Positions 1 through 9,506 are shown, numbered from the stretch's first letter. The stretch is DNA of 42,748 nt from Patescibacteria group bacterium (GCA_023485845.1 JAMCZE010000011.1:1-42748), one strand, 5' to 3'. Translations and numbers: made by a program. The notes: generated by a model from the letters alone, not told the origin.

Positions 1-67
1 CTTTCTGACCAGTTTTAACCTTCTCCAACACCTCCAGCTTTATTTCCTTAGGTACCGCTTTAAACAT
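1..67 (-). CDS. N-terminus of a probable IS3-type OrfA/HTH transposase subunit, running off the window edge
   Basis: Minus-strand ATG at 67 gives MFKAVPKEIKLEVLEKVKTGQK..., which resembles the start of OrfA-type HTH proteins; only 22 codons visible. Confidence 0.4.
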   Translation of the reverse strand, partial: MFKAVPKEIKLEVLEKVKTGQK

Positions 68-124
68 ATGCACAAATTCTACATCTCAAGACGCAGAAAG
101 TGTGTCCAGTTTATCGGGTACCTA

Positions 125-530
125 TCAAGTTAAATAGTCAATGCCATAAAGAACGGGGATCTTTTTCTCATAGCCCTTGACGGCAATATATTTGCCGTCA
201 ACCAAAAGAATGCCACAAAATTTGGAACAATAAAATCTGGTGAGATCAGAACAGTACGGAATCTGTTTTAAAGCACTACGATAACGCCTAAAAGCCGTTG
301 CGGGTGAGAAGTTGTATTCCTCTGCAAGAGACCGGAAAGATTGGCCGCGAATATGGGATAGAAGAATCTTTTTGGGCCTGAGCTTCTCCTTGCGATTTAA
401 CTGGAACCACGCTCCACAAGTTTTACAGACTAACTTAATTTTCCCCCGACGAAGTCCTTTGCGGATTGCTACTTCGTGGCATTTTGGACATCTAAAGTTT
501 TTTTCATCGCTGTAGTTTAGCGCAAACTAA
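125..530 (-). pseudogene. Truncated DDE-type transposase fragment with N-terminal zinc ribbon
   Basis: Minus-strand reading gives ...FRCPKCHEVAIRKGLRRGKIKLVCKTCGAWFQLNRKEKLRPKKILLSHIRGQSFRSLAEEYNFSPATAFRRYRSALKQIPYCSDLTRFYCSKFCGILLVDGKYIAVKGYEKKIPVLYGIDYLT*; stops just after the first catalytic-Asp-like motif (VDGKY); no ATG in frame. Confidence 0.6.
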
Positions 531-573
531 AGAGATTTCACCTAGTGAAAATGGGGTTTTAGATTGTAAATAT

Positions 574-626
574 AGGCCGAAGATACTAATTTAGGTGACC
601 AAAATGAAACGGTCTCGGCCTTTTTA
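574..626 (+). terminator. Probable intrinsic terminator
   Basis: AGGCCGA (574-580) pairs with TCGGCCT (615-621), followed by TTTTTATATA. Confidence 0.45.
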
Positions 627-665
627 TATAAGAAACTGATAATTCCTACCTACAATTAAGTAGAT
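627..665 (+). promoter_or_regulatory. Phage promoter-like element, copy 1
   Basis: TATAAGAA-N16-TACAATTA, 39 nt from element start to ATG; same layout at 4500-4538. Confidence 0.5.
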
Positions 666-2363
666 ATGGACAACGAGAAAATATTAGAAATAGTTCTCAA
701 AGCGCGGGATGAAGCCAGTAAAGTCATTGCCGGTGTAGGTGACCAGGTGGAAAAAAGTACCAAGCAAGTTATGGATTTGCAGTCGACCTTTAAGATCGCT
801 GGCGGGGTAATGTTGACGGCGGGTTTGGCTGGTATCGGAGCAATGAAGATGCTTGCCGACGCCGGAGCCGAACAGCAGGTAGCCATGGCCAGCGTAGAAG
901 CGACTTTGAAAAACGTCGCGGGCACGATCGGCAGTTTTGAGACGTTGAAGAAAACGACCGAAGATTTGGGAACCGCCTATATGAAGTTGGGCTTCGAAGA
1001 CGACGAAACTCAGCTGGCGTTTGCCCAGGATCTTCGGGTCACTAAAGACGTGGCTAACGCCAAGATAATGATGGCGACGGCAACCGATCTTGCCCGCCTC
1101 AAGCACATGTCCCTGGCTGAAGCCACGCAGATGCTCACCATGGCTTACGAGGGCAACCACCGAGCCCTGAAGACCCTTGGGATCGAGGTTGATGCCCATG
1201 CCAAAGGAATGGATACCATAAACGCGGTCGAGAAGGCAGCTTCCGGTCAAGCGGAGGCATTTTCGAAAACTTGGGAAGGGGCCACTGCCAGACTTGACGT
1301 CAATATCAAACAACTGAAGGAATCTCTGGGGGCCAGGCTGATTCCAAGCTTAACGGATTTTACAGAAAAAATCAGTGCCGTTATTGAACGATTAAACAAA
1401 CTCAGTCCGCAAACTTACGACACCATCATTAATGTTTTGAAATTTGGGACGGCTTTTGCCTTAGTTGGCGGCGCTATTCTTCTCTTCTTGGGGTTTCTTC
1501 CTGCTGTCGCGGCCGGTTTCGGCTTGATCTCCGGTGCTCTTTTACCGATTGCTTTGATTCTTGCCGGCGTGAGTGCCGCCGCCTTTCTCCTCTACAAAAA
1601 TTGGGACAATGTGACCAGAGCTTTCGAACAAGCCCGGCCCTATATTCAGACCGTTCTTGACCAGCTGTCAAAATTTTGGGTCGAAATCCAACCAAAACTG
1701 GAAGCCGCCTGGAACGCCATAAAAATTAAAATTGATGACCTGGCCAAGTTTATTAAGGACCATTGGGACCAGATAAAAATCGTCATAGAGATTGCTCTTG
1801 GAGTCATCATGACCTTCCTTATTGTCTGGTGGGAGCTATTTAAAACCGTTATCAAAGTTGCTCTCGACGCTATCTCCGGCAATTGGAAAGCTGTCTGGGA
1901 TGATATTAATGGCTTTTTTATTGGCGTTTGGGATGACATGAATGCCTTAACCGGCGGAAAGCTGGATGAAATCCTGAAAAATATCGAGAAATTCATTGGT
2001 GACGCCATTGCCAAATTTAAAAGCATGGCGGCGGGAATTACCAACGCCCTTCATGAGATCAAATTTCCTCATCTATCCATCGGCGAAGGCGATATTAATG
2101 TCGCCGGACACGACATTAAATATCCCAAACTGGACGTCCAGTGGTATGAACAAGGGGGTTATGTCCCCCAAACCGGTTTGGCCTATTTGCACCAAGGTGA
2201 ATTTGTCCTCTCCAGAGACATGCTGGAAGGACGAAAACCGGCGCCAACGTCTGCTTCTAATATTTACAAGCAACCAATAACGATCAATGCCAATGTTAAC
2301 AGCAATGTAGATATTAATTTGCTGGGCTACCGCCTGGCTTTTGCGTTACGTAATTCTAGATAA
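666..2363 (+). CDS. Phage tail tape measure protein
   Basis: 565 aa, coiled-coil N-terminus, hydrophobic central helices, tape-measure-like segment (ADAGAEQQVAMASVEATLKN...), followed by tail genes. Confidence 0.85.
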   Translation: MDNEKILEIVLKARDEASKVIAGVGDQVEKSTKQVMDLQSTFKIAGGVMLTAGLAGIGAMKMLADAGAEQQVAMASVEATLKNVAGTIGSFETLKKTTEDLGTAYMKLGFEDDETQLAFAQDLRVTKDVANAKIMMATATDLARLKHMSLAEATQMLTMAYEGNHRALKTLGIEVDAHAKGMDTINAVEKAASGQAEAFSKTWEGATARLDVNIKQLKESLGARLIPSLTDFTEKISAVIERLNKLSPQTYDTIINVLKFGTAFALVGGAILLFLGFLPAVAAGFGLISGALLPIALILAGVSAAAFLLYKNWDNVTRAFEQARPYIQTVLDQLSKFWVEIQPKLEAAWNAIKIKIDDLAKFIKDHWDQIKIVIEIALGVIMTFLIVWWELFKTVIKVALDAISGNWKAVWDDINGFFIGVWDDMNALTGGKLDEILKNIEKFIGDAIAKFKSMAAGITNALHEIKFPHLSIGEGDINVAGHDIKYPKLDVQWYEQGGYVPQTGLAYLHQGEFVLSRDMLEGRKPAPTSASNIYKQPITINANVNSNVDINLLGYRLAFALRNSR

Positions 2364-2366
2364 ACC

Positions 2367-3203
2367 ATGATTACCAGTGTCACTTTAGGAAATAACCAGC
2401 TGACCGGAGCGCAAGTTTTTTGTACGGCCATCAGAAACGCCGGCTTCCCGGGCGTGGCCTACACCCGGACCAAACGTGGCGGCTACCAGGGATCAAAACT
2501 AGTGACTCCCACTTTTGTCGGTTACAAAATCGAGCTAGAATGGAAAATTATCGGGGTTTCTTTCTCTGATCTGGCCACTCAACGGGAAAATTTTATTAAC
2601 GCTTTAGGTTTGGTTCATTCTCAAGGTTCGCAAACGCTGATCATCGCTAAATCCAATGGCATCCAGGTCCAGGCTGACGTTAAAGCCATTGATGTGACCG
2701 CTGATCTGGATACTGACAATCTTCTAGCCACCAATGTCCTGACGGAGATGGAAATAGAATATCCACTGCTTCAAAGTACCCAACAAAACTCCCAAGACGT
2801 CCTTATATTTAGCGGTGGTGGTGTAGGAGTGCCAATGAAGATTCCCATGGACATGTCCGTCGGCGGGACCAATCTGGTAACAATTACCAATAATGGCAAT
2901 TACGCTGCATATCCGGTATTCACTCTCGTGGGTAAGCTTACCAATCCGGCGTTTACGAATTTGACGACCGGAAAACAATTATCTTTGAACTACTCGCCGG
3001 CAGATAACACTCAGTCGATTGTCATCGACACTTACGCCCGGACCGTTCTCCTCCAGCCTTCAGGCAATAACGGCCGGCAGTATGTCAGCGGTGACTTTTG
3101 GACTATCGCCAAGGGGAACAATGTTTTACAGCTTGGCAATGCCAACCAATCAGATAGCGGCAAAGTGACCATAACCTGGCGCGATGCCTATTTAGGAATC
3201 TAA
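2367..3203 (+). CDS. Phage distal tail (Dit)-like protein
   Basis: 278 aa, directly downstream of tape measure; position and composition fit a Dit/tail-family protein. Confidence 0.6.
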   Translation: MITSVTLGNNQLTGAQVFCTAIRNAGFPGVAYTRTKRGGYQGSKLVTPTFVGYKIELEWKIIGVSFSDLATQRENFINALGLVHSQGSQTLIIAKSNGIQVQADVKAIDVTADLDTDNLLATNVLTEMEIEYPLLQSTQQNSQDVLIFSGGGVGVPMKIPMDMSVGGTNLVTITNNGNYAAYPVFTLVGKLTNPAFTNLTTGKQLSLNYSPADNTQSIVIDTYARTVLLQPSGNNGRQYVSGDFWTIAKGNNVLQLGNANQSDSGKVTITWRDAYLGI

Positions 3204-3207
3204 ACTT

Positions 3208-4263
3208 ATGTCAGCCAACATTACCGTCAAAATTCAAAATCCGGTCACCGACGACCTCTATGAACTGCCATTTTCGGCGATCAGTTATACCGAAGAGCTA
3301 AACGGCGGCAAGGATGCCCAATTCAGCTTCGATTTCATGGCTCTTGCCGATATTGCCAAAGCCTACAACACCAACCCGCTTTTCCTCCTGACCTCATCCT
3401 ACCGGGAAATTTGGGTAGAGATGAGCGGATCGAAGATATGGTACGGAGTCATTTCTGACTTTCATCTGACTAAAGACGCTCAAGGATTGTTTCAGTTAAA
3501 CGTTTATGGGCTGGACTTTTTCTCGCTTTTCCAAAAGAGGCGGACAAACAACTCGACTGTATTTACGTCTATCGATGCCGGGCAAATCGCTTGGTCACTG
3601 ATTAACACCAGCCAGCAAGCTGATTTACCCTATTCTGATTTGGGAATAACTCAGGGATCAATTCCGGCAAGCACCACCAGAACTATCGAATATAATTTTG
3701 CTGAAATCCGCCAGGCAATAATTGACTTGTCTAACGCCAAAGTTAAAAACGGCTTTGATTTTGATATCGACTTCACCAAAAAGTTCAATGTCTATTACCC
3801 TTATAAGGGGACAACGCGAAGTAACATCATTCTGGATGATAAGAATCTTCTCGGTTGGGCGGCCGTCAAAAATCTTTTAACAAACATTACCAATAAAGTT
3901 TATGTCGTCGGGAAAGGCATTAATAGCGACGTGGCCTATGTCTACGTTTCCGCCTCGTCTGATTACAGAAGTGCCTTTAAAGTCCTAGAGGATGCTGTTA
4001 GTGACAAAGCTCTGGACAGTCTGACTAACCTAACTGACGAAGCTAATATGTTCCTGGCATATAACCAGGCGCCGATTCTCACTTTGACCTTAAAACATCA
4101 CGGCGAAGATCCGGATATCACAACTTACGATCTTGGGGACATTATTTTTGTAACGATCCCGGAATTATCCCTCTCTCTTGCTTCCTTCCGCGTCAAAAAA
4201 CGCCAGGTCCAGATTGACGAAAACGGCAATATCTTGGTTGATGTCGATTTACAAACAATTTAA
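3208..4263 (+). CDS. Phage tail hub / tail-associated protein
   Basis: 351 aa, third in tail module order; beta-rich. Confidence 0.55.
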   Translation: MSANITVKIQNPVTDDLYELPFSAISYTEELNGGKDAQFSFDFMALADIAKAYNTNPLFLLTSSYREIWVEMSGSKIWYGVISDFHLTKDAQGLFQLNVYGLDFFSLFQKRRTNNSTVFTSIDAGQIAWSLINTSQQADLPYSDLGITQGSIPASTTRTIEYNFAEIRQAIIDLSNAKVKNGFDFDIDFTKKFNVYYPYKGTTRSNIILDDKNLLGWAAVKNLLTNITNKVYVVGKGINSDVAYVYVSASSDYRSAFKVLEDAVSDKALDSLTNLTDEANMFLAYNQAPILTLTLKHHGEDPDITTYDLGDIIFVTIPELSLSLASFRVKKRQVQIDENGNILVDVDLQTI

Positions 4264-4266
4264 CTT

Positions 4267-4494
4267 ATGGAAATGTGGAAGAAAATCATTAATGACATTC
4301 TGCGCCGGCTGGATGCGCTGGAAAATAACGTGGTGATTAAAAAGATTACGATTCCTTCTGATGGCTATTTGGTTTTAAAAGAAGTTACCAGTGATCCAAG
4401 TACGCCAAAAGAAGGCGAGATGTGGGTCAATAAAACTACCTGGCAAATAAAAGCCTGCATTAACGGCGTGATTAAAGTCTTCACTATCACCTGA
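4267..4494 (+). CDS. Small phage structural protein
   Basis: 75 aa ORF tightly packed in tail module. Confidence 0.55.
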   Translation: MEMWKKIINDILRRLDALENNVVIKKITIPSDGYLVLKEVTSDPSTPKEGEMWVNKTTWQIKACINGVIKVFTIT

Positions 4495-4499
4495 TTTTG

Positions 4500-4538
4500 T
4501 ATAAGAACCCGCACGCTCCTCAATACAATTAGATAGAT
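4500..4538 (+). promoter_or_regulatory. Phage promoter-like element, copy 2
   Basis: TATAAGAA-N16-TACAATTA with spacing to ATG identical to copy 1. Confidence 0.5.
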
Positions 4539-5402
4539 ATGATTAGAACCATTAGATCAGGCGGAACGGCCCATACGGAGGCGAGTGTTCTTCAGTTTGT
4601 CACCGACCTGCTGAAAGCCTCGGGTGTTTTGGACACAACTGGAACTCAATTCAAAGCCCAAGCACAAGCGTCACCTGATATGACGGCGCTAATAAATGTT
4701 GGTCGTGCCTATATTCTCAACTCCGGCGGAAACGGCTATCCCATTTATATGGATGCCTCGTCAAATGTCACCTTCGGGGCCAATTCCTCGGGTAACCCAC
4801 GAATTGATTCCGTAATTTTATACATTGACCTGTCCGCCTCCCCCAATGCCGATTCCTCTAATGTTGCTAAGCTAGCAGTGGTCCAGGGAACACCGGGGGC
4901 TTCTCCGAACCCGCCCAACACTTCTCAGATCCAGGCAGCTATTGGTGCGTCTAACCCTTATATAATTCTGGCCAACGTCACTGTGGCTTCCGGAGCAGTT
5001 CAAATTACCAACGGCAATATTGCTGACGTGAGAACCCAAATATCGTTCCGATCCGACGTTTTAAACCAGGACCAATGGGTGACGGTTAATGCAACAACCT
5101 CAACTACCACGTTGGATCTTTCTAAGGGCAAGAAATTTATCGTTAATTTGCAAACCGCAACTACAACCTTAGCCCTTCTTAACGTGCCTTTAAATTGCAA
5201 ATCAATTGTGGTCCGGCCGGTCCAGGATGCCACCGGAAGCCGGGTGCTGAACTGGTGGTCCGGATTGTCTTGGCCGGGTGGAACCGCGCCGACACTGACG
5301 ACAACGGCCAATAAAGCCGATGAGTACGGGATTAATTTCTTAACGGTGACTAATGATTCCACCAACACATCCGAGGGCTTTATCATTGGCCAAAGTATTT
5401 AA
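4539..5402 (+). CDS. Phage tail fibre / baseplate-like protein
   Basis: 287 aa, position in tail module, Ser/Thr/Asn-rich beta-type sequence. Confidence 0.5.
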   Translation: MIRTIRSGGTAHTEASVLQFVTDLLKASGVLDTTGTQFKAQAQASPDMTALINVGRAYILNSGGNGYPIYMDASSNVTFGANSSGNPRIDSVILYIDLSASPNADSSNVAKLAVVQGTPGASPNPPNTSQIQAAIGASNPYIILANVTVASGAVQITNGNIADVRTQISFRSDVLNQDQWVTVNATTSTTTLDLSKGKKFIVNLQTATTTLALLNVPLNCKSIVVRPVQDATGSRVLNWWSGLSWPGGTAPTLTTTANKADEYGINFLTVTNDSTNTSEGFIIGQSI

Positions 5403-5404
5403 AT

Positions 5405-6397
5405 ATGGATAATAATAAACTTTTTTCCAGAAACGAGCGACTGATTCTCCGGATGGTAAACTCTCCGGCCGTCAGGGAATATTTGGGCATTAAAGAAACT
5501 TATCCGATTGTTAAAGTTTCACCAAACAGCCTTCATTTTCTGGCTGATCAAAAAGATAATAAAGCAATTTGCCTCGCACGATTTTATTGTAACCAGGAGA
5601 TAGGCAGAATCTTTCTTCCGGTTCTTTCGCAATTAGAAATAGCCAACGAATATAGTGTTGTCCGGAATAACCCCTTTGAAGCGGGTTTGCATTTTGCCGG
5701 CATACAAAGAAACAACCGGATCTTCCCCACAATCTATTTAAAAGTCAGTCAATTCAGTGTTAACGGCAGCGATGGTGAGGTGGGTTGTGGCGGCGATCCC
5801 AACTTTTCCAACATGCACAATGCTTCAAACGGCGGTTGGACAAATCAAGCGGCTAATGCAGTGGCCCAATCAAATTTTGGGGTTGATCACACCGATAAAT
5901 ACTGGATAAAAAGACCTTTCGTTCCTTTTGACACTTCCGCTATTGGTGGCGGGAAAATTACGGCCGCTAAACTTTATCTTTATGTTAACGGAGCCAATCA
6001 TCAGTGGGGAGGATCTGGTTGTTTTGCTACCGTGGTCCAAACATCACAAGCGAATATTGCACTTCTAGCACTTTCTGACTATCCACTTTGTGGTTCTTCA
6101 GTTAACAATCCCACTGAAGGTAGTAACCAGCTGGCGCTGTCAACTATTGTTAGCCAGCAAAACAGCTATAACTACTGGACCCTTAATGCCACAGGCTTAA
6201 CTTGGATCAATGGTAAGGGAACGACCAAACTAGGACTACGTTGCGGCATTGATTACACGTCCAGTGACCCAGGCATGGGTGGCAATCAGGGAGAAAACTT
6301 CGTTTGGAATAACTCCTATTCAACCAGCAACAAACCTTACTTGGAAGTTACTTACACTCCAGCCGGTGGCGGGGCTTTTAATTTTCTGATTTTTTGA
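5405..6397 (+). CDS. Phage appendage protein, possibly DNRLRE/carbohydrate-binding-like
   Basis: 330 aa; C-terminal beta-sandwich-like region ending NKPYLEVTYTP. Confidence 0.45.
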   Translation: MDNNKLFSRNERLILRMVNSPAVREYLGIKETYPIVKVSPNSLHFLADQKDNKAICLARFYCNQEIGRIFLPVLSQLEIANEYSVVRNNPFEAGLHFAGIQRNNRIFPTIYLKVSQFSVNGSDGEVGCGGDPNFSNMHNASNGGWTNQAANAVAQSNFGVDHTDKYWIKRPFVPFDTSAIGGGKITAAKLYLYVNGANHQWGGSGCFATVVQTSQANIALLALSDYPLCGSSVNNPTEGSNQLALSTIVSQQNSYNYWTLNATGLTWINGKGTTKLGLRCGIDYTSSDPGMGGNQGENFVWNNSYSTSNKPYLEVTYTPAGGGAFNFLIF

Positions 6398-6398
6398 T

Positions 6399-6641
6399 AT
6401 GGCCAAAAACGGTGTTTGTTACAAAGATTTATATCTGGCACTTGAAGATCTCCGACGGGAGATGAACGGCAGATTTGACCGTATGGAAGATGTTTTTATC
6501 ACCTTCCACAAGGATGAGTTTGAACCTCTTCTCAACTGGAAGTCGGAATTGTCCGGAAAGTTAGCGGTTGCGGGAACCTTAGTTTTATTTGTCAGCTCAG
6601 CAATTTGGACATTTGTTTACGACAGAATTTGGGGGCGCTGA
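6399..6641 (+). CDS. Small membrane protein, XhlA/haemolysin-like lysis accessory
   Basis: 80 aa with one C-terminal TM helix just upstream of lysin. Confidence 0.45.
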   Translation: MAKNGVCYKDLYLALEDLRREMNGRFDRMEDVFITFHKDEFEPLLNWKSELSGKLAVAGTLVLFVSSAIWTFVYDRIWGR

Positions 6642-7510
6642 TGATTTCTGTACCAAATTATGCTCAAAGAGATGGCAAGTGGGGTAGTCTCACATTAGGA
6701 TCTAGTGGCCTTTCTGTGGCTTCTTACGGCTGTACTTCGGTTTGTTGCGCTGCTTGCTTAGGAATTGATCCAGCAACTTTTATAGACAAGATGAACAACA
6801 ACGCCGGCTACACCCCAGGCGGCCTTTTAATCTGGCAAATTGCGGCCAATCTTTTTAACGGTTCAGTCTCTAGGCATGATTGGTCAGAAAACCCTTCGGA
6901 TTTAGACTGGATAAAAAGTTTTCTTCAAAAAGGTTATCCCGTTATTCTCGAGACTCGTTTTCCTGGAAACTATAACGACGCTGAACGAAGCCTCACTTCC
7001 CATATGCACTTTGTCGTCTGTGTTGCTGACGACTTAACCATTAATGATCCCTGGTTTAACGATCAGGTGAAATTTACCGATAGGTACGGAGATCCGGCAC
7101 GATGGATTTATTCGGCGGTTTGCTTTAATAAGATCGTTGGCTCAAGCCAAAACCAAGTTACACTGGATGGTGACAAGTTTTCAGAGCTGGTCGATAAATC
7201 CACAAAATATGATGCTTTCGTGGCCGGCGGATACAAATCCATTGATGACATTAACAAAAAGCTTTCGGATTTAACTTCCCAAGTCCATGAGTACTCCATC
7301 AGCTTAGATACCGAAAAACAGCGTGCCGACAATCTCGATTCCTTCCTCGGTCAACTAGCAGAAATTCTTAATGTCCCAAAAGAACAATCACAAGTGCTAG
7401 CAACGATAAATGGAATGATCTCTTCAGCTGATTCAGTAGAGAAGTTTACTAAACAGATCTCAGATCTCCAAAGTGAATTAGCCAACGCTAATGGGTCGAT
7501 TAAAATCTAA
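6641..7510 (+). CDS. Phage lysin-like peptidase (C39-like), apparently frameshifted near its 3' end
   Basis: MISVPNYAQRDGKWGSLTLGSSGLSVASYGCTSVCCAACLG... with downstream H and N/D motifs (SHMHFVVCV, TINDPW); ATG at 6641 overlaps upstream stop. Confidence 0.7.
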   Translation: MISVPNYAQRDGKWGSLTLGSSGLSVASYGCTSVCCAACLGIDPATFIDKMNNNAGYTPGGLLIWQIAANLFNGSVSRHDWSENPSDLDWIKSFLQKGYPVILETRFPGNYNDAERSLTSHMHFVVCVADDLTINDPWFNDQVKFTDRYGDPARWIYSAVCFNKIVGSSQNQVTLDGDKFSELVDKSTKYDAFVAGGYKSIDDINKKLSDLTSQVHEYSISLDTEKQRADNLDSFLGQLAEILNVPKEQSQVLATINGMISSADSVEKFTKQISDLQSELANANGSIKI

Positions 7511-7665
7511 CAAAACAACTGCGGGATTCACAAACGGCATTACAAGATGCCACTAGCGCTAGGGATCAATCCGAAAAACAATACAAAGATTTATTAGCCA
7601 CAACTCCGGAACCGTTAATCCGAAAAAAATTTGCGAAATGGATTATAGAAATCTTCAGTGACTAG
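7506..7665 (+). pseudogene. C-terminal continuation of the lysin coiled coil in the -1 frame
   Basis: NLTKQLRDSQTALQDATSARDQSEKQYKDLLATTPEPLIRKKFAKWIIEIFSD* directly continues the coiled coil that stops at 7510. Confidence 0.6.
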
Positions 7666-7680
7666 AAGGGTGGTGAGAAT

Positions 7681-7902
7681 ATGGAATTAAAACCAGGTTA
7701 CCAGTCAACAGAATTTTACGTTACGCTAATTTCCCAAGCGATCGGGATATTGGCTTTAACGGGTGTCGTAATTCCCGACCAAATAGGGGAGTTGTCGAAA
7801 GCAATTATTACTATTATCGGAGCATTAATCTCCATCGTGCCGGCGGTCGTTTATATTTTTAACCGAACGTGGCTGAAATCAAAAGTCTCGGGAACAAATT
7901 AA
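7681..7902 (+). CDS. Phage holin-like protein
   Basis: 73 aa, two hydrophobic segments, next to lysin, good SD. Confidence 0.65.
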   Translation: MELKPGYQSTEFYVTLISQAIGILALTGVVIPDQIGELSKAIITIIGALISIVPAVVYIFNRTWLKSKVSGTN

Positions 7903-7905
7903 AAG

Positions 7906-8226
7906 TTATAGCTTGGAAGCCTTAGAAAGTTTCGCCAGTTTCGCCATGGCACTTTCTAGCTCTTCCATCAACTTTTGGTTTTGTTTAATCAAAGACGCTT
8001 TATCTGCCCGCAAATCGACGATGGTTTGGTCGGTTATCTTAAAATGCTCGTCAAATAACTTGTGGCCGTATTCCGTTTGTTTCTTTAACGCATCAATCTC
8101 GTCACGCAGTTTAGAATTGCGCCTCAAGTAATAAAAAATAAAGAATATAAGGGAAATACCAATGACCACAGTCAGCGCAAGAAGACCAACTGAGTCTAAG
8201 ATCATGTGGAGCTGTTCCGTACTCAC
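7906..8226 (-). CDS. Small membrane coiled-coil protein
   Basis: GTG start overlapping integrase stop; one TM then coiled coil. Confidence 0.55.
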   Translation of the reverse strand: MSTEQLHMILDSVGLLALTVVIGISLIFFIFYYLRRNSKLRDEIDALKKQTEYGHKLFDEHFKITDQTIVDLRADKASLIKQNQKLMEELESAMAKLAKLSKASKL

Positions 8227-9275
8227 CCCTTTATTTTATCAGGAGGTTTGTCTTCGTCAATCGCCTCAATGTCAATTCGGACTTTCCTGCCGTCCTTACT
8301 TCTTTTTTGGACATTGATATACACTTTCTGACGGTAGCGCTTCTCAGCCTTATAAAAGAAATCCAGAAACGATTGGATGATATCCACACCGCGTTTATGG
8401 GGCAGGGCTAATCGGTCGTTATCAATCATTTCCTGGACCGATTTCAAACTCATGTGGATGTATTTAGCGGTAGTATCCAGTCGCCGGTGGCCCATGGCTT
8501 TCTGGATTTTGAAAATAGAGACATCTTCATCGGCTTGTCTTGTGCCAAAGGAGTGCCGCAGACTATATGGCTGGAGATTCTCTCGAGTTGCCAGGGAAGG
8601 GAAATCCGGAGCCAGTCTTTTAATTCTTTTTTGGAAATCCTCCTGCCAGCTCATATCCTTCATATATGGGAGACCAGTGTTGTGAATTGGCGGAAATAGA
8701 TAGTCACCAATCATGATGTTATCAATGTAGTTTCTGACTTTATCACGAACAACAAAAGACATGGGGACAATCCGATTACCGGTTTTGCCACTGACGAGAA
8801 ATACATTTCTGCCAAAATCAGCGTCGCGTTTGCGCATTTTTACGGTCTCTCCCATGCGAAAACCGTGATAGGCATTAATTAGCCAAAACACTGTCCACAT
8901 CTCAAAGCGACGCCAATAAACACCATCTTTGGGATAAGGGTTAGTCAAACTGACAAAGGCTTCAACTTCTTCGTCGGACAAAATAGCCCGGATGTAATCG
9001 TCACGGTCTCTGCCTTTATAGAGTGGATATTCGATGAACTCGGGAACGGTAAAAACTTCGCCCCAATAATGCAAAACGACGATATATTGATTTATGTAGC
9101 TGGCGTCGCGACGTTTATCAATGAGATCGGTTATAAATTTGGAAAAGTTTGTAAGAGTTAAGGGGTCGACATCCTTGAGGATCCGGCGCATCAATTTTAG
9201 GTTGAATTGGACGGTGGTGGGCTGTAAAGCCTTATCACGCAAAAGAAACAGTCTTAATTGCTCTAGCTTATCCAT
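8223..9275 (-). CDS. Tyrosine recombinase / prophage integrase
   Basis: 350 aa; HGFRMGE, SLRHSFGT, GHRRLDTTAKYIH motifs (R-H-R-H-Y). Confidence 0.9.
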   Translation of the reverse strand: MDKLEQLRLFLLRDKALQPTTVQFNLKLMRRILKDVDPLTLTNFSKFITDLIDKRRDASYINQYIVVLHYWGEVFTVPEFIEYPLYKGRDRDDYIRAILSDEEVEAFVSLTNPYPKDGVYWRRFEMWTVFWLINAYHGFRMGETVKMRKRDADFGRNVFLVSGKTGNRIVPMSFVVRDKVRNYIDNIMIGDYLFPPIHNTGLPYMKDMSWQEDFQKRIKRLAPDFPSLATRENLQPYSLRHSFGTRQADEDVSIFKIQKAMGHRRLDTTAKYIHMSLKSVQEMIDNDRLALPHKRGVDIIQSFLDFFYKAEKRYRQKVYINVQKRSKDGRKVRIDIEAIDEDKPPDKIKG

Positions 9276-9381
9276 ACTTTACTATCGCTAGAGACAATTA
9301 TAGAAAGTTTTAACTAGATCAAACTGCCGCTTGACAGTGAAAAAACCCTGTGCCTATACTGTAAGCGTACATTAAAACTGT

Positions 9382-9495
9382 TCCGAACTTCTTACTTCGG
9401 ACGAAGCAAATAGGTAAGGTAGCATACTACCGGTGTACTAATCCCGCCTACGCTCCGCTTCGGCGGGCAAGCCCGCTAGCGTTGCATACATGCAA
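9382..9495. repeat. Hairpin-dense intergenic region beside the integrase, possible att/junction region
   Basis: TCCGAA-N8-TTCGGA (9382-9401), GGTAG-CATA-CTACC (9418-9431), CCCGCC...GGCGGG (9443-9467), GCGGGC-AA-GCCCGC (9463-9476), TTGCA-TACA-TGCAA (9482-9495). Confidence 0.6.
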
Positions 9496-9506
9496 GATTA
9501 TAACAC

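Noticed and set aside
684-1313. 209-aa minus-strand ORF opposite the tape measure gene
   Set aside because: Antisense to a convincing tail gene; composition looks like shadow coding, no motifs
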